DNA of 64,000 nucleotides from Salvia splendens (Eukaryota; Streptophyta; Magnoliopsida; Lamiales; Lamiaceae). Location of the stretch: positions 21,464,120 through 21,528,119 of the forward strand of contig NC_056040.1 of the NCBI RefSeq assembly GCF_004379255.2. Direction: 5' to 3'. Below are positions 32,803 through 45,700 of this stretch, one piece after another. How positions within the stretch are numbered: position 1 is the first letter of the stretch; every line of letters begins with the position of its first letter. The notes beneath the pieces are model-generated. The model was not told the DNA's origin. It saw only the letters and a list, made by a program, of their open reading frames with translations, and ran no database searches. Position numbers and translations under genes: made by a program.

Positions 32803-34290
32803 ATGCTTCCTGCCACCGATTCACCTCCGTTCAACTCAAAACCCAAAACCCCCGACATTTTAGACCGCAAAGCCTCCTCCTACCTAGCCTCCCTCAAACC
32901 TTACCTCTCCCTCCACCACCGCCGCACATGGTTTTTCCTCGCCGTCCTCCTCCTCCAGCTCCTCCTCCTCCTCTCCGCACCTTCCCTCCCCTTCTCCCTC
33001 TCCCCCTCCCCCTCCCCCTCCACCCCCGCCCTCAACTCCACTTCCACCGTCACCGACACACTTCTTAATTCCCCTCCGCCGACCTGCCCGCACGGAAAAC
33101 TCTACGTCTACGACCTCCCGCCGCAATTCAACACCGAAATCGTCAAAAACTGCGACCAAATAAACCCCTGGTCCTCCCGCTGCGATGCCCTCTCCAATTC
33201 CGGCTTCGGCAAGTCCGCCGCCGCCGTGATCTCCAAAATCGCGCCGCGAGACGCGAGTGCTGCGTGGTTCTGGACCGACCAATTCTCCCTGGAGCTCATC
33301 TACCACCGCCGGATGCTCAATTACCGCTGCCGAACATCCGATCCCCAATCCGCCACCGCCTTCTACATCCCCTTCTACCTCGGGCTCGCAATCGAGAAGT
33401 CCATCTTCAACAAAACCTCCACCGAGGCGGATCGCGACCACCACTGCAAGATGCTGCTAAATTGGACCTCCGATCAGCCCCTTTTCAAGAGATCCGGCGG
33501 CTGGGACCACTTCATCACCCTCGGCCGCATCTCCTGGGACTTCCGCCGCTCGCTCATCAGCGACTGGGGCTCCAGCTGCTTCTACATGCCGCAGATGCGT
33601 AACATCACGCGCCTCCTCATCGAGGCGAACCCGTGGGACTACTTCGACGTCGCCGTGCCCTACCCCACCGGCTTCCACCCCGCTTCCACCGCCGACGTCC
33701 GCTCCTGGCAGGATTTCGTCCGGAGCCGCAACCGCAGCTATTCCTTCTCCTTCGCCGGAGCCACGCGCGGCTACATAAAGAACGACTTCCGCGGCGTCCT
33801 CCTTAACCAGTGCTACGCCGAGCCGGCCTCGTGCCGTGTCGTCGACTGCGGCGGCTCCAAGTGCGCCAACGGCAGATCGGCTATCTTAGAGGCCTTCCTC
33901 GACTCGGATTTCTGTCTCCAGCCAAGGGGAGATAGCTTCACCCGCCGCTCCATTTTCGATTGCATGCTAGCTGGTTCGATACCGGTTTTTTTCTGGTACC
34001 GAACTGCCTACTTGCAGTACAAATGGTTCTTACCGGGTGAGCGGGAAAGTTACTCGGTTTTCATTCACCGAAATGAGGTAAAAAATGGGACAACGATCGT
34101 ATCGGTTCTTAATAAGATTAGTAAGGAAAGGGTGAAGGAAATGAGGGAAAAGGTGATTGAATATATTCCGAAAATTGTATATGCCAATAATAATAAGGGA
34201 TTGGAGGGCATGCGTGATGCGTTTGATGTGGCTGTGGAAGGGTTTTTGAGCGGAGTCAAGGAGCAAGATCAAGGCTACAAATGGAAATGA
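32803..34290 (+). CDS. GT47 exostosin-family xyloglucan galactosyltransferase (XLT2-like)
   Basis: An intronless 495-residue type II membrane protein. A short cytosolic N-terminus is followed by one membrane anchor at about residues 43-66 (TWFFLAVLLLQLLLLLSAPS), then a Ser/Pro-rich stem. The exostosin catalytic domain fills about residues 95-465, with LYVYDLPPQFN at its start, SAAWFWTDQFSLE, and the conserved nucleotide-sugar region DFCLQPRGDSFTRRSIFDC followed by LAGSIPVFFW and FLPGERESY. The family acts in the Golgi. The MUR3/XLT2 subgroup adds galactose to xyloglucan side chains. I favour XLT2 over MUR3 because of the shorter length and the N-terminus, but donor and site specificity cannot be read from sequence. 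The start has an in-frame hydrophobic anchor soon after and a CT-rich leader. Codons in the first half are strongly GC-rich and those in the last 250 bp AT-rich. Confidence 0.85.
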   Translation: MLPATDSPPFNSKPKTPDILDRKASSYLASLKPYLSLHHRRTWFFLAVLLLQLLLLLSAPSLPFSLSPSPSPSTPALNSTSTVTDTLLNSPPPTCPHGKLYVYDLPPQFNTEIVKNCDQINPWSSRCDALSNSGFGKSAAAVISKIAPRDASAAWFWTDQFSLELIYHRRMLNYRCRTSDPQSATAFYIPFYLGLAIEKSIFNKTSTEADRDHHCKMLLNWTSDQPLFKRSGGWDHFITLGRISWDFRRSLISDWGSSCFYMPQMRNITRLLIEANPWDYFDVAVPYPTGFHPASTADVRSWQDFVRSRNRSYSFSFAGATRGYIKNDFRGVLLNQCYAEPASCRVVDCGGSKCANGRSAILEAFLDSDFCLQPRGDSFTRRSIFDCMLAGSIPVFFWYRTAYLQYKWFLPGERESYSVFIHRNEVKNGTTIVSVLNKISKERVKEMREKVIEYIPKIVYANNNKGLEGMRDAFDVAVEGFLSGVKEQDQGYKWK

Positions 34291-36900
34291 AGGGGAGGTA
34301 TTTTTTCTTTTTTACAGATTTCCAATGATTTTTGGTACTTTACTACTATACTCTTTACTCTAGGTTAGATGGAATTTCAAACGTTGGGGGGTGTTATTTC
34401 TGGAGTTTATTCTATTGTATATAGGTGTAATATTTTTTGTATCACTACATAATGATACGATTATATTTAGAATAAAGATTGCATCATAGAATTATTTATA
34501 TACATATGGAATTTAAACTCAATATTAGATCTTTATTTGGGCTTTGTTTATAAATTTATAAGTATCACTATTAGGAATTTGTTACTTTCATCTAGTATAT
34601 AGTTATGTTATGTGCCTCACTTCATTGTAGATGGGCAATTTAATCACACGTGGTTCTTTTCTTGTAGTACTAGGATTCTTGTTTTCTTAATCGTGTTTAA
34701 TTGCAATGATTGATGATTTTGTTTGCTCGGTTTGTTATTTAATTAATTGTTTTGGGTTGTAAGTATATAGGTAAAGTTTTTTCTAATTTGTGGCTATTTA
34801 AAGCATAATCCGCGGCTGTGGTGAAATCAAAATACCATTGAAGTCTAAGATCTTTGATTAGGACACATGCAGAATAAAGATGTAGCATTCCACTCACATT
34901 AATAGTAGTAGTAGTTAATTTGAAATTGATTTTGCTTTGAGTTGTTTTGGGATTATAAACATTAATTATTATTCTCTTTGTTTCACTCAAGATGTCCCTA
35001 TTATAACACGAGATTTTAGAAGTTGTTAGGTGAAGTAAGTAGAGATCAAATATATTGAATATTTTAATGAGAAATGATAGATTTATTTTTAAATATAAAA
35101 AGTGGACATATTGAGTTGAGATAGAGAAGGTACTACTAGTATAATTCTAGTTTTGTTCTGGTCTTCTAGGTTGGGAATGGGTTTCGGTGATTGAATTATT
35201 ATAAAGGAGTGCATTTATGATAGTTAGATGAAAAGGAAATTAGCTATGGGTGTGACCACACACACGTAATTCTATGTTATGTGGAATATTAACTATGAAA
35301 GTGAAAGTATTTATTAAAATTTTGTCCAGCTTTCAACCACTGCATCCATAATACTGCCCTGGGTCTTAAATTTTGCTTGTGTCCTTTTTATTGTTGGGAA
35401 GCTTTAAAAATTTAGTAGGTTCGTGTAATGTGTGGATTGATTCGAGTCAATAATCGAGATCGGGCTTGCTTATAATGTTTAGTGGAGTATATTAATATTA
35501 CTGGTCATGTTCATAACGTTTACAGTACTTTATTTACATGTAGTAGAAAACTTTAAAGACCGTAACATAAATGATTATTAAGTATTTTCGTATGCTATAA
35601 ATAATTTTTGAGTGACGGACGGTCATACTTATATATCTTGAATAACATGACAAATTATAGCATTGAGACTATTGGTGATTGGTTGCATAAACGGAGTGTT
35701 AATCAATATATAGATTAACAGATACCTACTGACAAATTATGTTTGTGTTTATAAATTTTAAGTTTTGCCCTTGCTCCGTCCTTTTTGTCGAATCTTCTTT
35801 CTATACAGTGTTACTAGTTGAAAAGGATTTTCATTATCGTAAAAAAGTTGAAACCCTAATCCCACGGGTCCTCCACATCTCCCGGCCCGACAATATTGTG
35901 AGGGGTTTTCAATTAGGGTACGAAGTAGCCGTGTCGTAATCCACTGTCCTACCAGAAGTTCGTCTCAAGGCCTCACACTTATGCCTGGGAGATGTTGTAA
36001 CTATACGACAGTATTGGAAATCGAACTTTTCCCATTCTTATAACTATGCCCCTTCAGAACCAACTGTGTTGTACCTATACTGAAAGGATTCACGTTTCGA
36101 GACAACTACTTATACTGAAAGGACTATCTTGATCTTGTTATTTAATTCATCGAGTGTGATTTCAATTTGCATGATTTTTTTTTTGTTCTCATTCATTGTA
36201 CAAGCATGTGTATATTATTGTTTCAAAAACGTCCCATGTATACATTTCTGCTCAAATGAACCCAATAGTTTGCCAATAGACCGACCGATGAAGTGACGTT
36301 GCTTTTTTGAAGAAAAATAATTAAGTGTTGTATAATGTGTCAATGCTCGATTTGTTGATTTATTTATTATTTCAAATAAATAAATAAAATGATAATTGAG
36401 CTTTTATTTTTATGAAAATTGTAGAATTAAAGTGTCAATACTTTTTTTAATGTATTAGAATCAAACTAAATGCATAAAACATAACAAATGACTCTAAAAT
36501 TAGAAAAAGTATTTTAGGTTTGTTTTAGTGTAAATGTGAAGATAAATATATATTTTATTCAAAAATAAAAAAAAAAGATTGGTTTTAAAGTATCATTGAA
36601 ACTAATTATCTATCCATTTAGATTTTAGTATACCGTTACAGATGATCTAATCAATTTTCTCGATATCAAAATGTTGTATAGGGAATTGGAAATTTATAGA
36701 AAAATAGTTAACTCCGTATAGTTCCTTTTCCGCAAAATTTGTATTGACAATTAGATTTTTGATTTATCGATAACAAGAAACATTACCTTAAAAAACATTC
36801 AAATTAGAAACTGAGAATTACATACTCTAATCTAATCTTGTTTTTGGTAGTGATATTTAATATGTAGATCTAACGGTAGCTAGCAAGAACGCATCTCCAT
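34291..36900. other. Intergenic region with MITE relics
   Basis: No gene can be supported. A Stowaway-like MITE lies at about 34970-35132 (ATTCTCTTTGTTTCACTC at the left, inverted at the right as TTGAGTTGAGATAGAGAAGG). The end of a MITE related to 48944-49202 lies at about 36540-36650 (shared AACTAATTATCTATC and TTTAGATTTTA). Confidence 0.55.
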
Positions 36901-37182
36901 CGTATGGCTAAAGTCTCCCCGCCTACGAACCCACAAGTCAAACGCTTTCCCGCCAATTACCTAGAGAGACTATGCCTTGAAGGGAATACTATGAATATCT
37001 TCCATCTGAAATCAAGAAGAAAATGGAGAATGCTAAAGTCAAGGATCACAGAGAAAAAGTCATGGAAAATAAAAATACAAAAAAGAAAAGAAAAGAAAAC
37101 TACCTAAATTAGGACGAGAGAGAGAGAGAGAGGTTGCGTTTCAGGGAACGAGGCATGATGCTGAAGAGGAGGAGAGGAAGCA

Positions 37183-40100
37183 ATGCAGTTCGGAGATGGA
37201 CGAGCCCATGAATTCAGTGAAGAAGAAGAAGAAGAAGAAGAAGAAGAAAAGATGAGGTTCGACAATGATAGCGAGAGGGAGGAAGATCCTAATGCGCTGA
37301 CGAAATTCCGGATTTCCAAGGCGTTGAGGGAGACCCTCAAGGACAAGGGAATCGAGTCCTTGTTTCCGATTCAGGCCATGACCTTCAATACCATTCTTGA
37401 TGGTTCTGATTTGGTCGGTAGGGCACGCACTGGTCAGGTTAGATCAATTTTTTTATTTATCATTGATGCTATCATGCAATGTACTTTTACAATTAAGATT
37501 TCCATGTTTGATTGCGAATTTAAGCTCTCATTCTTCCAATCAAGCGTATGATCAACTGAGTCTCAAGCATTATTTTACTTGTTTTTAACTGTTGGATCAG
37601 TAAATGATAAGAACATTAGGCTTCCTGGATCAGGTGATTTAATCTATTCCTTCACAATATGTCTATCTAATATACTTTGGAATCTTATCAGGGTAAAACA
37701 TTGGCTTTTATGTTGCCTATATTGGAATCGTTGACAAATGGGCCAGCGAAAACATCAAGGAAGACTGGATATGGAAGGCCACCAAGTGTTCTTGTGCTTT
37801 TACCCACTAGGGAGCTGGCCACTCAGGTATATAATAATCCATTGTTTCTATATTTCTCCAATGCTTTGTCAATGTTTTCTTCACAGTTTAACTTCTGTTT
37901 CTTGATTCTAAACCTAACTTTTTTTTCCTACATGGACATAGGTGTTTTCTGACTTTGAGATATACGATGGATCATTAGGGTTGAAATGTTGTTGTCTGTA
38001 TGGGGGTTCGCCATACCAGCCACAGCAGATTCAGTTGAAAAGAGGTGCTGACATCGTTGTTGGTACCCCTGGTCGCATTAAGGTTGGTTTTCTCAGAGTT
38101 GATATTAAGGTTGAAAAGGGACGTAGTCATTATTTTATACTACATGCTATTGCTTCCACTAGAGCATGTGGCTACATATGGAGCTTGTAAACTCGATGTG
38201 CAGGATCACATAGATAGACAAACGATTGACTTGAGTGCACTAAAGTTTCGTGTACTTGATGAGGCTGATGAAATGCTGAGGATGGGTTTTGTTGAAGATG
38301 TTGAACTTATCTTGGGTATGTCACAAGTGGATATATGATAAAAATGTATGTGGTCTATATTTTATTCCTCAGATGTTGATGCTACATCAGAGATGCAGTT
38401 CTTGGCTTATTTTTCTGAGAGTGTGGCTTCGCTCATGCTTAGTTTGTGATTTTTTTAGTGTTCTGTTATTGATTTTGAAGGCAAGGTAGAGGATGCAAGT
38501 AGAGTCCAAACACTTCTTTTTAGTGCTACTTTACCAGAATGGGTAAAGCATGTATGTCTTTTACTCCCATTCTCGCATCTTTCCTATTCTCGCAATATTG
38601 CATCTCTATTTCATCAGAAACTTTTTCAACCTTACTTCGTTGAGAATTTGAAGTACTCTCAATGCCAGATTGCAGCAAAATTTCTAAAACAAGATAAGAA
38701 AACTACGGATCTTGTTGGAAATGAGAAGATGAAGGCTAGCACCAACGTGAGACATATTGTTCTTCCCTGCTCTGGCTCTGCCAGATCGCAAATTATTCCT
38801 GATATTATCCACTGCTATAGTAGGTTGGTAGCCTCTTATTAACCTACTAAATTTGTTAATATTTTAAAATTCTTTTATTTCAAACAAAACACTCTCTTTC
38901 TTTTTCATTCTCCCTCGTGGTTCTTCAGTGGAGGCCGCACTATTATCTTTACGGAGACAAAGGATTCTGCTTCCACACTAGCTGGATTACTACCTGGAGC
39001 ACGTGCTTTGCACGGTGACATACAACAGGCTACACGTGAGGTAGAAACTTATCCTGTAATGTTTTGTCTACTATTGCTCGTTTTCTAGAAGTAGAATTAT
39101 TTTTGGTCTTTTATCAGTAGATATTACTAGCATATTAGGAAACCTTGTGCTTCTATTGATACGTATGCTTCTAGTAGTAGAATTACAAATTTAACTGATT
39201 AAGCAAAAATCTAAATTGCATTCAGGTCACACTTTCTGGATTCAGATCCGGAAAATTTTCAACCCTTGTGGCTACAAATGTAGCGGCACGTGGGTTAGAT
39301 ATTGATGACGTCCAGCTAATTATTCAGGTGTTTTTTGCCCTCACAAATTTGTCTTGATGCACATACATACTTCTTTTTGGTAATTATGATCATGTTATGT
39401 TGCTTTCTGCCTTGACATGTTAAATAAATGTGTTTTTGTGTTCTAGTGTGAACCACCTCGCGATGTAGAGGCATACATTCATCGCTCTGGAAGAACGGGA
39501 AGAGCAGGTGATTTCCTGATATATACTATATCCTATGCATCTGAAATTTACATAATTATCTAAAACTTTCCAATATAGAAAGCATAATGAGGCTTTAATT
39601 AGGGAAAACTGGCATTGCTGTAATGCTTTATGATCCAAGGAAGTCAAACTTTTCAAAGATAGAAAGAGAATCTGGGGTGAAATTTGAACATATGTCAGCT
39701 CCACAGCCAGCAGATATAGCTAAAGTTGCTGGTGCAGAAGCTGCTGAGAAAATAGCTGAGATATCTGATAGGTATCCGTGCATCTTTTATGTTCAATTTT
39801 TCAGGAAGTAACTAAATAACCCAAGATATTTCTACTATATCGAAAAACATGTAGAGTCATACCTGTATTTAAGGATGTTGCTGAAGAGCTAGTGAAGTCA
39901 TCTGTTCTGTCCCCAGCAGAGTTGCTAGCAAAGGCACTGGCGAAAATTGCTGTAAGTCCTACTTACATCGATTTTGGTTGAACATCAAGTTATTTTAATA
40001 TTTACAGAAGGCTTCATCTTTTGCAGGGCTATACTGAAATTAAGAGTAGGTCACTTCTCACTTCAATGGAAAACTATGTCACCGTTCTTCTTGAGTGTGG

Positions 40101-41397
40101 AAAGCCCATTTACACACCTTCGTGAGTTCTTGCAAGTGATTATGGTATACTTGTATTCGTTTGCGTTATTTGTGACGTTGATGTGATTCTGTATGATATG
40201 TTAGCATGCTTAATTCTTCACGGGGCATTGACACTATAACTGACACAAAGCGGCAAGGATATACAGCACGGATGGTGGTTTGGATAGGCTTGTTTGGTGC
40301 ATAAATCCTAATTTCACTAGTAAGAATATAAACAGCAATATACATCCATAGTTTGAATACAAACTCATCCAATCTGGTGTCTTCTGCAGTGAAATCTGAT
40401 AAGTAAGATTTCAAGTAAGTGTTTTCATAATCTTCTTCCTTCCGAAGAAATGATTCATCAAAACAACATTCATGTCCACTATTACCAGCTGCAGAAAATA
40501 TAACAAGAAGTTTTTTCCCCCTTTATTCTTGTTGAGTCATTTGAGCCTTTTACATTCATTCGTGATAGAAACTTCTTACCTGAATAAAATTCAGCATTGT
40601 AGACATCATCCATTAAATATGAAAGTATTTCAAAACATGTACTAGTTCTAAGTTATTTTAATTTCTGAATTTCCCTCTCTTTTCTCGTGTCTCTTTTTTA
40701 CCTTGCTAAAGGGCATACCCTTGATAGAGCAATTATATTGCAAGTAGGCTTGAGTGCATGTGCAATTTTGGTAGAAAAGTAAGATTAGGTAGACATATAG
40801 TGGTTTCCCTGGTTGGAGGTGTTTGTTGAGCTTTCTGCATCAATATTATGTTTTGTGTGTGTGAATTGTTCTCTTCATCATCACTACTCAAAAAAATGAT
40901 GATTTTCCAGCTTTGTCTATGGTGTTCTCCGAAGATTTCTACCTGAAGAGAAAGTCGAATCAATCAGGGGCCTTTCGTTGACCGCTGATGGCAAGGGTGC
41001 AGTGTTTGATGTGGCTACTGAAGATCTGGACCAGTTTATTGCTGGTTAGTTACTGCTGCATATTGAGAACTTTTTTTTATATATCATGGACTCTCATGAC
41101 ATAGCTGCAACATGGGGGTTTGCAGAGCCGAAAAATCATTCTGGGGTAAGCCTGGAGGTCGTGAAATCATTGCCCCAATTGCAAGAAAGAGAGCAGGTAA
41201 GAGGAGGGGGGAGATTTGGAGGTGGAGGTGGAGTTGGAGGGCGTGGTGGTGGTTACTCGGAGAGACGAGATGGTAGGTTATCCAGTGGAAGAGGAGGCGG
41301 GAGAGGAGGATTTCCAGATCGGAGGAATGATAGATTCGCTAGAGGTGGTGGTGGTGGTGGTGGAAGAGGTCGCGCGAATAACAACCGTAGATGGTGA
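37183..41397 (+). CDS. RH7: DEAD-box ATP-dependent RNA helicase, RH7-like (14 exons)
   Basis: Exons: 37183-37437, 37692-37826, 37942-38082, 38204-38315, 38481-38551, 38669-38823, 38929-39040, 39226-39327, 39447-39507, 39603-39771, 39855-39951, 40027-40121, 40911-41044, 41126-41397. All introns are GT-AG, and phases agree to give 636 residues. Motifs in order: Q motif [30 protein letters not shown] in [46 protein letters not shown] domain follows ([21 protein letters not shown]), then an RGG/Gly-rich tail. Plant RH7 and animal DDX21 are nucleolar helicases linked to rRNA processing. The start is uncertain: the GAA repeat encodes ten glutamates in this frame but lysines in the next one, and upstream frames are Lys-rich like known RH7 N-termini. 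Intron 12 (789 bp) is unusually long. Confidence 0.93.
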
Positions 41398-41909
41398 AGC
41401 ATTCTCCATTTCTCTTCCAGATCAAACATTGCTGAATCTGAGTAAAATATGGCATGTCAGGGGCATATAAGTTTTGGTAATTATTGACATTTTTTAAGGG
41501 AAAGTTTTGGTGATCATTATCAAGAGAATAACTTCTTTTCCCTCCATTTGATTTGTAGTATATTTTTCATTGTAGTAACATAGTTAGATCTTGCTCTTCA
41601 CCTGTATGCACGATTTATGGATACATGACAATCATAACTAAAATTAATCATTTGGTTGTGTTTACTCATATCATTCAATATACATTTATAATCACTACCA
41701 GTGGCGGATCCAGGGGGCAGGTGGGGGCGGTCGCCCCCACCGTGCGACTAATTTTCCCTTATCTCGGATGTATATTTTCCATATCCGCCCCCTCCGTTGT
41801 CTCCGACGTCGCCCGGTTGATCGAAAAAAAATAACCATTAAATGCGATTTTCTTGATAGAGAATGTGAAAGAAAGCTTGAGATCATTTCGAAAATTTGGA
41901 TAGGATACT

Positions 41910-42984
41910 TTCTTGCAAGAAGTGAATGATTTTTGTGGGGCAAATGACATTTCAATAACAAACATGGATGATGATGCTCCAAAGCGGATTAGTAAGAGGA
42001 ATGGTTCAAACATCAAGAACTACCATCATTATCGCGTTGAAATATTTTGTCAGGTAATTTGAAATTTAATATATTATTCGTTTACTAAATTAGAATCATC
42101 TTGATATTTAATCTTTCTTGTGTGTCAATTAGGTCGTCGACTTACTTACACACACTACTAGAAAAATTGCTTCTCACTACACTTTTTTTATCACACTTTA
42201 TAAAAAGTATCAGCATAGATGTACTATCTACACACTAGCTTTTCACTGCACTTTATAATATATTGTTACTGCACTTCAACATAAAAAGTGTCATCATAGA
42301 TGTACTATCTATGCACTACCTCTTACTACAGGTACCCGGTGCTGCACTTCCAAAAGTGCCATTACAGGCAAAGTGCCACAACAATAGTTTTCTAGTGGCA
42401 ATTTTAGGTGTCATTAAAGGCCAATTTTTTAGTAGTGACAAGAGATGGAAAATCGTTTCTCTGAGGCATCCACAGACTTGCTAAGTTGTATGGCATGCCT
42501 CGATCCAAAAAATGATTTCGCTGCTTTTAATGTTCATAAGCTTGTTCATCTTGCTACTCTTTACCCAAAGGACTTCACATCGACTCAACATACTGAATTG
42601 TTTAAACAACTTGAAACTTTTGTTGATGTTGTGAGAAGAGATGCACGATTGAATGGTATTGAAGATTTGGCTAGCCTATCTCAGAAGATTGTTGAAACCA
42701 AGAAAGATAAAGTTTTTCCGTTGGTTTATTATCATATGATTGAGTTGGTATTGATCTTACCTGTAGCGACTGCATCTGTTGAAAGAGTATTTTCAGCAAT
42801 GAAATTTGTCAAGACTGACTTGCGGAATAAGATGGGAGATGAGTGGTTGAATGACAGTTTGGTAGTATACAATGAAAGATCCATCTTTGCTAGTGTTTCT
42901 AATGAAAGATTCTTGAAACGTTTTCAAGATATGGATACCCGTAGAAATCAGTTGTCTCGGTTAACAGATGCTAGAGCTACTTGA
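41910..42984 (+). pseudogene. hAT transposase remnant with dimerisation domain
   Basis: A first exon (41910-42053, 48 codons) encodes FLQEVNDFCGAND and NYHHYRVEIFCQ, followed by a plausible intron to 42132. The next exon begins with VVDLLT, is cut by a MITE at 42153-42437, and resumes in frame at 42438 with QEMENRFSEASTDLL. It ends at 42984. The C-terminus is the hAT dimerisation domain (IELVLILPVATASVERVFSAM, FVKTDLRNKMGDEWLNDSL). The N-terminal zinc finger and most of the catalytic core are missing. The closest relatives are the plant proteins often annotated as zinc finger MYM-type 1-like. It is an inactive relic. Confidence 0.85.
42153..42437. mobile_element. CACTA-type MITE inside the hAT transposase
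   Basis: Starts CACTACTAGAAAAATTGC, and its reverse-strand right end reads CACTACTAAAAAATTGGCC. It is flanked by ACA (42150-42152 and 42438-42440), the 3-bp duplication expected for CACTA elements. 285 bp, with no coding capacity. Confidence 0.88.
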
Positions 42985-43091
42985 ATTGTAATAGACTTTC
43001 ATTTTGCTAAAAAAACATATTGAAGTATTATATTTAATATTTTATTCCGCCCCCTCCGTTTTTTAATCCTGGATCCGCTACTGATCACTAC

Positions 43092-43909
43092 CCATATCAA
43101 TCAATATTCATTTACGCTCACAGGCTACTTGTCTTGTATAGTAGGAGTAATCGTCTTTGAGTGTATATTTTCATATCTTGTACTATGACACTTCAAAGAA
43201 TCTCTATCTAAAAGGAAACTGCTAACATCAACCTCAAAATCATAGCAAGAGCCAAATTGTTAATAGACTACGTTTACTCATGATTTTTGAAGTTTGTATT
43301 CCACTCTTACTTTGTTGACTAGTGAGAATTTCAAATATTGATTGACTGAATTATACTCCATCCATCCCTTAAAAATATGAACTTTAGCTCTCCCAGAACT
43401 TCATACTCCTAAGTCCTAAAAACATTATCTACCACTAAGCTACATGTTATTTTATATTTATTAAATACTATATTAATTGATATCATAATAATGTAATGCT
43501 ATTTTTAGTCAGAAAATGCATGAGAGACGAGAAAAATGATGATTTCAAAAGAATCCAATATAAACTTGAAAGCCAAATAGCTCATTGTAGTATAAGATGC
43601 TTCACCCCAACTCAATCAAATGGATCAAATTCCAATTAAAAGGATCAAATTTGGACAGGAGATGATAATGCATGCGTGTAACAAAATGAAGAAAGGAATA
43701 ATAGAAATTGAAAACTAGCCAAGCATCAATAGATTTTAAAAAATACTGACAGTCAACAATATATATTCTAAACTAAGAAATCATGAGTCTTTATTGCACT
43801 TGAGATGTTGTAACACAACAACGTTCTTTAATTTTTCACATTGTGTGCGAGCATAAACATTAAAAACCTTAAGGATCAAAGCAATGTAGAGGAAGTGGTA
43901 ATTAATTAA
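43092..43909. other. Intergenic region between hAT element and FUC1
   Basis: No gene. A Stowaway-like end (ATACTCCATCCATCCCTTA) at about 43353 has no partner that I can find. It includes the 3' flank of the fucosidase gene. Confidence 0.5.
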
Positions 43910-45663
43910 TTAACTATTAATGGACCCATTAATCCCTTGATTAGGGTTCCAAAAGGGATCAAAATGTAGGCCAACAGAAGAGATCAAAGGAAGTCCCTTT
44001 GCTTTCACAATCTTGATCATAACACTATATCCATGCACAACTCCCTTTTCCAATCTATGAAGCCTCTTGTGTCCAATTGTAGTTCCTTTAGCAACCCTAA
44101 TCCCGTCCACGTAAATTTCGTGTTTCTTCACCCTTTGCCCTAGTCCAATAGCTTCTTGTATCCTAATCACATTAAACTTGATCTTTCCACTTCTTGATTT
44201 AAACTCAATCCAATAATCTCCCTTCTCCTTCTCACTCGGGGCCCAATATGTCCACAAATGATCGTCGTCCACCACATTTTTCGCCTCAAAACCTCCATTC
44301 TTACCACCTCGTTGGCTACTCGCTTTGACCAAACAATTTTGAGCCAAATTTGAGGAAAATATGGCGTCAATTGCTTCTCTAAATTGTTTCAATCTTTGTA
44401 CGTCGCCTTTGGATATCAAACCGGTTGTGTTTGGTGGAACGTTGATTAGTAGAACGCAATTTCTACCGACGGATTTGTAGTAGATATCGAGTAGTTCACT
44501 AACCTTTTTTGGTGCTTGTGATTTGTGCCAAAACCAACCTGTTCTAATAGAGACATCGCATTCCGCCGGCAGCCAGTTTGTCCCTTTGGAGTCGCCGGAG
44601 TTGAGATAGCTACATAGTACATTTATATGTTTGAATAATTGAATTGCTAAGAAAAGAGCATTTTGATTAGGTTACATAATTTTTCAGATGAATGTGACAT
44701 GGCCTCAAAATGGGCACTAATAATGTGGCAACTAGTAATAATGTTTACTTTTTCGCTTATATCTAATAGAAAGATCCAAAATGAATTATGCGACTTTGAG
44801 ATAATGTTAGCTTTTTATTGGCACAAGCACTGTCCATCCATATTATGAATATTTTTTTGGGATCCTAAAAATATAAAAATGAATTTTGGAGTGGGAAATC
44901 GATGAACTTCATCGAAATTATATTGAAAAGATATAAAAGATGCTAATCTGTTGTGTATTTAATAGTTTTGTTGGTAAAACATATAATTTTGGTATCAAAG
45001 TATCAAACTAATTTGACCCTTTTGAAATTCTGTTTGACGAAATAAGTTCATGAGTCACACTTTCACAATCCCAAAAAAGGTTCACGAGTTATAAATTACT
45101 TAGAGCACTAAGTTTGAACCACAAATGCAAAACTTGGAGGAATAAAAATCAATTTTTTCCTAGTGTACATATATATTGATAGATAGGAAGTCCCAATTTA
45201 TTTTTATAGAGTTAGATGAATAACTTGTTTAATAAGAGGTTTACTTTTATAGTGATAAGGAAGTTGCATTTAGTAAGATATACTACTATATATTACATGA
45301 TGTGTATGTTATGGAGATTGATTGAGTTACCTAATAATGGTTGCGTTGCCAATTGATAGAGATGTGGCATTGATGGTGGACCAGCATGTGCTCCCGGCAT
45401 ATCCGTTCTCATCTCCGACCCACCGGACATCCGGGCCGGCGTCCGAGAATATATTTATGCTGCTCTGCAGTTCCCTCACCATCGAAAACCAATCGTTGAA
45501 GTAATAGCTCATGTTTTTTGCATTTGAACCTTTTGCTCCATCGAACCATATCTCTCTAACATCTCCATATCTGTATATATTACTTACAACTAATTAATTT
45601 CATCCAAAAAATTGAAATTCATTTTAATGTACAACTCCTTTAGTATCAACCGTCACTTTTCCA

Positions 45664-45700
<37 letters not shown>

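Larger units (their letters stand above)
41699..43083 (+). mobile_element. hAT transposon with nested CACTA-type MITE
   Basis: The terminal inverted repeats are CAGTGGCGGATCCAGG at the left and, on the reverse strand, CAGTAGCGGATCCAGG at the right. They are flanked by the 8-bp duplication ATCACTAC (41691-41698 and 43084-43091) that hAT insertion makes. The 1385-bp element holds remnants of a transposase. It lies downstream of the RH7-like gene, beyond its likely 3' UTR. Confidence 0.93.

Noticed and set aside
32884..33444. 186-codon open frame antisense to the GT47 gene
   Set aside because: A shadow of the GC-rich coding strand; composition is Gly/Glu-biased and there is no family match.
35739..35939. 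66-codon frame in the intergenic region
   Set aside because: No recognisable domain or splice context, and base composition like its surroundings.
36904..37107. 67-codon frame upstream of RH7
   Set aside because: Not joined to the helicase by any splice site that I could find. Probably 5' flank or leader, though a Lys-rich frame from 37024 in the same stretch is noted under the GAA-tract finding.
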